This document shows positions 61,359 to 64,000 of a DNA stretch of 64,000 nucleotides, one piece after another. The stretch's first letter is position 1. Every line of letters starts with the position of its first letter. A program made the position numbers and the translations under genes. The stretch is from Pythium myriotylum (Eukaryota > Oomycota > Peronosporomycetes > Pythiales > Pythiaceae): contig JALJCQ010000019.1 of assembly GCA_023091665.1 (NCBI GenBank), positions 722,802 through 786,801 on the forward strand, in the 5' to 3' direction. The notes beneath the pieces are model-generated. The model had not been told where the DNA came from, searched no databases, and was given only the letters and a program-made list of their open reading frames with translations.

Positions 61359-63251
61359 TTAATGCATGGCATCTCCCGAGCTGTTCTTGAAGTGGTCGTC
61401 GTAGATGTTGGCCCTGAACTCTGATGGACAGAGTATGTCTCGGAGGTTCCGTGGACGGCGGTAGCACACAGTGATCTTGATGTTGTGGGCTGCGAACTCG
61501 TCTTCAATACGGTGGGCTTGATAGATAGCTCGTAGTTGTTTCCGAGTTGGGCCGTTCGGGTCATAAGGCACAGACAAGAAGACTTGCTTGGGCTTGCCGA
61601 GTTCCGTGGTTGGCCGCGTCGTCTGTTGTGCTTCTTCTTGTAGCTTGGCGATTCTTTCGATGGCGTCGCGGAAATGGTCTCTAAGCTGGTTAGAGTTGTA
61701 TCCGCGAGCTGCCAGGCGCTGGAAGAAGGCTCTGACTTGAGACAGGAAATCTTCCTTCCTGGTGTTCTGGCGGTAATACTTCTGGACAATGCCGATGATG
61801 AGGCCTTTCAGAACGCCTGGAGGGTGTGCGCTTTGAGCCACGATGTAGAGATAGAGATTGAGCTCTTTCTCATGAGTTCGAGTCTCGTATCTCGTGTCGG
61901 ATCGGCGGATTTTGAGGTCAAGAAACGGTGCTTCACGACCGCGTTCCATGTACGTCCAGCGAAGTCCTGGAATCGTGTTGAGGCGGATCTTGAAGAGTTC
62001 GAAAGCACGGGGATCTTTTCCGTCTTGCCAAATCAAAAACACGTCGTCGATGTAGCGCTTGTAGAGCACGATGTAGTTGCTGAACTCTCGAAGGATGCTT
62101 CGCTCGTGATACGCTACGTAGAGTGATGCGTACGTGGGGGCACATGGTGTTCCCATGGCGGTGCCCTTGATTTGCTTCCACACGCAGTCTCCGAACATGA
62201 ACAAGTTCTCGTTCATGATGTAGTCGAGACCTTGGACGATCACATTCTCGAAGCGATGCTTCTCTTCTTGGAGCATGGCTTTGATTGTTGCGATGCCGAT
62301 GTTGGTGGGGATGTTGGTGTAGAGCGAGACGGCGTCAAATGTGAACAAACGATGCTTGGGGCTGGGCTGAATCTGTCGAAGTTCAGTCAGCAGCGTGTCG
62401 GAGTCTCGAAGGTACGATGGCTGTCGCTGGAGCATGTCTTGCAACTGGAAATCGATCCACTTCGAGAGACCGGCTGTCGGTGTTCCGCAGCTGGCAATGA
62501 TAGGGCGAATGGCGAGATCCTCCTTGTGGAGCTTTATCAGGCCATAGAAGCGTCCTAACTTGCACGAACTTGGATTACACTTGATGACAGCAACTTGTCG
62601 TTGGATGACTGGATCTTCACGGTACTGGTAGTTGAGTAGCATGTAGATCAGGTTCACTTTGGCTGCGATCCGTTGGATCTGGGTCTCTGGTCCGTTGGGA
62701 AGACGATACAATGGCGTGTATGTCTCCTCGTCACTCAGGTGATCAAGACACATGGAAGTGTACTGTGATCGAAGCATGAGCGTCGGGCCGAGGTTCTTGT
62801 CTGCCTGCACGACCATCAAGTTCGGATCATTTCGTAGCAATCGTAGCAAGTTGCGTTGGTTGCTGTCGAGGTTGAACTTGTGTCGGAAGGGATACTGTGC
62901 AATGAGTTCGGTCGCGTGTGACTTGATCGACTCCAGTAAATCTTCTTGATGGCGTGGCAGGTGGTTTGGCTGGAAAGCAAGGTTTGGAACGTAGATCTTC
63001 GAGTTGTAGTCGCGGTCGCTGGAGTCAGCAAACTGGACTGCAATTCGAAGAGACCGGACGAGTTTGGGGAAGATGGTAACTGGCGAGAGGGAAGAGCGTT
63101 GCGGCGGAGGTGTCGGGCAGAACTTGAGGTTCAGACCCAGGAGTCTCTTCAGACCTGGTGGAATCTTGGTGCCACGTGGTGTGAGATTGTGGAACGCGAG
63201 ATTGCGAGGCAATGCGTCCACATCACAAGCCCTACGACAGCCGAAGATCAA
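61359..63251 (-). CDS. Penelope-like reverse transcriptase (C13, Val471)
   Basis: Same product as C9. No ORF1 start remains upstream, so expression is doubtful. Confidence 0.88.
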   Translation of the reverse strand: MIFGCRRACDVDALPRNLAFHNLTPRGTKIPPGLKRLLGLNLKFCPTPPPQRSSLSPVTIFPKLVRSLRIAVQFADSSDRDYNSKIYVPNLAFQPNHLPRHQEDLLESIKSHATELIAQYPFRHKFNLDSNQRNLLRLLRNDPNLMVVQADKNLGPTLMLRSQYTSMCLDHLSDEETYTPLYRLPNGPETQIQRIAAKVNLIYMLLNYQYREDPVIQRQVAVIKCNPSSCKLGRFYGLIKLHKEDLAIRPIIASCGTPTAGLSKWIDFQLQDMLQRQPSYLRDSDTLLTELRQIQPSPKHRLFTFDAVSLYTNIPTNIGIATIKAMLQEEKHRFENVIVQGLDYIMNENLFMFGDCVWKQIKGTAMGTPCAPTYASLYVAYHERSILREFSNYIVLYKRYIDDVFLIWQDGKDPRAFELFKIRLNTIPGLRWTYMERGREAPFLDLKIRRSDTRYETRTHEKELNLYLYIVAQSAHPPGVLKGLIIGIVQKYYRQNTRKEDFLSQVRAFFQRLAARGYNSNQLRDHFRDAIERIAKLQEEAQQTTRPTTELGKPKQVFLSVPYDPNGPTRKQLRAIYQAHRIEDEFAAHNIKITVCYRRPRNLRDILCPSEFRANIYDDHFKNSSGDAMH

Positions 63252-63283
63252 ACTGGCGTTGAAGAGATCCGAGCGGTCGCGTC

Positions 63284-63530
63284 TTATGATCGCGCGGTTT
63301 TGGCGCCGCGCGGCGGTTTGTCGGCGGCGTTGCTCCTTTTCCTTTTGCTTGCGCTTCGCGTGTTGCCGTTTCTTCCGCTGTTTGAGGCGGAAGTTCCCTT
63401 TGCGGCGTCGGCCTTTGGTGCAGGGTGCTTCTTGTTCTTGCTGACGGTCGCACCCTTCGCGCCAGCTCTGGCGTTTTTTCGTTCCTGTTGCTTTGGAACC
63501 TTCCGGTCGATACGGAGCTGTCGTAGTTCG
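63284..63530 (-). pseudogene. ORF1 C-terminal remnant (C13)
   Basis: The last ~82 codons of ORF1. The 5' part was lost at the telomere junction. Confidence 0.85.
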
Positions 63531-63660
63531 TTTAGGGTTTAGGGTTTAGGGTTTAGGGTTTAGGGTTTAGGGTTTAGGGTTTAGGGTTTAGGGTTTAGGG
63601 TTTAGGGTTTAGGGTTTAGGGTTTAGGGTTTAGGGTTTAGGGTTTAGGGTTTAGGGTTTA
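63531..63660 (+). repeat. Penultimate telomeric repeat tract
   Basis: About 18-19 perfect TTTAGGG units between C13 and fragment m5; an earlier chromosome end. Confidence 0.95.
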
Positions 63661-63709
63661 GAGAGGCTTGAAGTGACTTGCAAAGACTTGGTCAGGGAAA
63701 CTACGACCC
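63661..63709 (-). mobile_element. Penelope-like element, 3'-end fragment m5
   Basis: 49 bp from GAGAGGCTTG to CTACGACCC, the most recent visible insertion. It is embedded in the telomere, with repeats on both sides. Confidence 0.92.
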
Positions 63710-64000
63710 TAGGGTTTAGGGTTTAGGGTTTAGGGTTTAGGGTTTAGGGTTTAGGGTTTAGGGTTTAGGGTTTAGGGTTTAGGGTTTAGGGTTTAGGGTT
63801 TAGGGTTTAGGGTTTAGGGTTTAGGGTTTAGGGTTTAGGGTTTAGGGTTTAGGGTTTAGGGTTTAGGGTTTAGGGTTTAGGGTTTAGGGTTTAGGGTTTA
63901 GGGTTTAGGGTTTAGGGTTTAGGGTTTAGGGTTTAGGGTTTAGGGTTTAGGGTTAGGGTTTAGGGTTTAGGGTTTAGGGTTTAGGGTTTAGGGTTTAGGA
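63710..64000 (+). repeat. Telomere (TTTAGGG)n
   Basis: About 41 units of TTTAGGG with the G-rich strand running toward the right end, as at a right-hand chromosome end. One unit near 63950-63956 is the 6-bp variant TTAGGG. The window ends within the array. Confidence 0.97.

Larger units (their letters stand above)
60676..63530 (-). mobile_element. Penelope-like element, 5'-truncated terminal copy C13
   Basis: About 2855 bp, broken inside ORF1 at TAGTTCGTT, where GTT is shared with the telomeric repeat that follows. RT core and slippery site (63473-63479) are kept. Confidence 0.93.
17701..64000. repeat. Telomere-associated retroelement array
   Basis: This is the whole terminal domain: 18 insertions of one element (11 full, 2 long 5'-truncated, 5 short fragments). 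All have the same orientation and are separated by 9 bp to ~130 bp of TTTAGGG repeats, ending in the telomere. No other sequence is interspersed. Seven full copies (18001-43030) and four (46368-60666) have an exact 3577 bp period. Confidence 0.95.

Noticed and set aside
17701..64000. LTR retrotransposon array or satellite DNA
   Set aside because: There are no LTRs. Units encode an intact Penelope-type RT, and truncations are polar and capped by telomeric repeats.
17701..64000. CRISPR array (regular repeats)
   Set aside because: The units are kilobase-scale coding elements and telomeric heptamers; there is no repeat-spacer pattern and the genes are eukaryotic.

Overview
The right end of this window is a chromosome end. 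The last ~470 bp are almost pure TTTAGGG repeats running 5'->3' toward position 64000, the heptamer used by oomycetes and plants. The left third carries oomycete-type genes: short ~50-70 bp GT-AG introns, a Crinkler (LFLAK) effector relic, and a tandem family of membrane LRR proteins ending in a WLGC motif. A Phytophthora-like (Peronosporales) subtelomere is the best fit; the species cannot be named from sequence alone.

Layout. (1) 1-6879: three tandem + strand genes of one LRR/WLGC membrane-protein family. The first is cut at its 5' side; the other two have clear five-exon models. (2) ~6.9-8.0 kb, - strand: a Crinkler header domain joined in frame to an HNH-nuclease-like domain, broken by a nonsense codon and a lost N-terminus. 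(3) 8.1-15.7 kb: gene-poor ground with a decayed retroelement gag (10086-12258), a ~47 bp tandem repeat (13127-13508) and an unexplained 11-mer (GATCACTGTCA) scattered many times. (4) 15779-17700: a Myb-repeat/superfamily-1 helicase gene, frameshifted and cut at 17700 exactly where telomeric repeats begin. (5) 17701-64000: an uninterrupted array of a telomere-associated, endonuclease-lacking Penelope-like retroelement. It has 11 full-length copies of 3568 bp, 2 long 5'-truncated copies and 5 short 3'-end fragments, separated and capped by TTTAGGG repeats.

How the array works (inference from structure). Every copy lies on the - strand with its 3' end toward the centromere and its 5' end toward the telomere. 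All truncations are at the 5' (telomeric) side and run straight into TTTAGGG repeats. This is what is expected if the element RNA, whose 3' end carries CCCTAAA sequence, anneals to the G-rich overhang and is copied onto the chromosome end, after which telomerase re-caps it. ORF1 (302 aa, coiled-coil and basic) and the reverse transcriptase overlap in the -1 frame with a canonical A_AAA_AAC slippery heptamer, so the RT is probably made as a -1 frameshift fusion. The 3' untranslated region carries 12 regularly spaced heat-shock-element half sites. Because copies are head-to-tail, this sits about 0.36 kb upstream of ORF1 of the next inner copy, suggesting HeT-A-like expression from the distal neighbour, possibly stress-induced. 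Copies 9-13 share an Ala-to-Val change absent from copies 1-8, so the array grew in at least two episodes.
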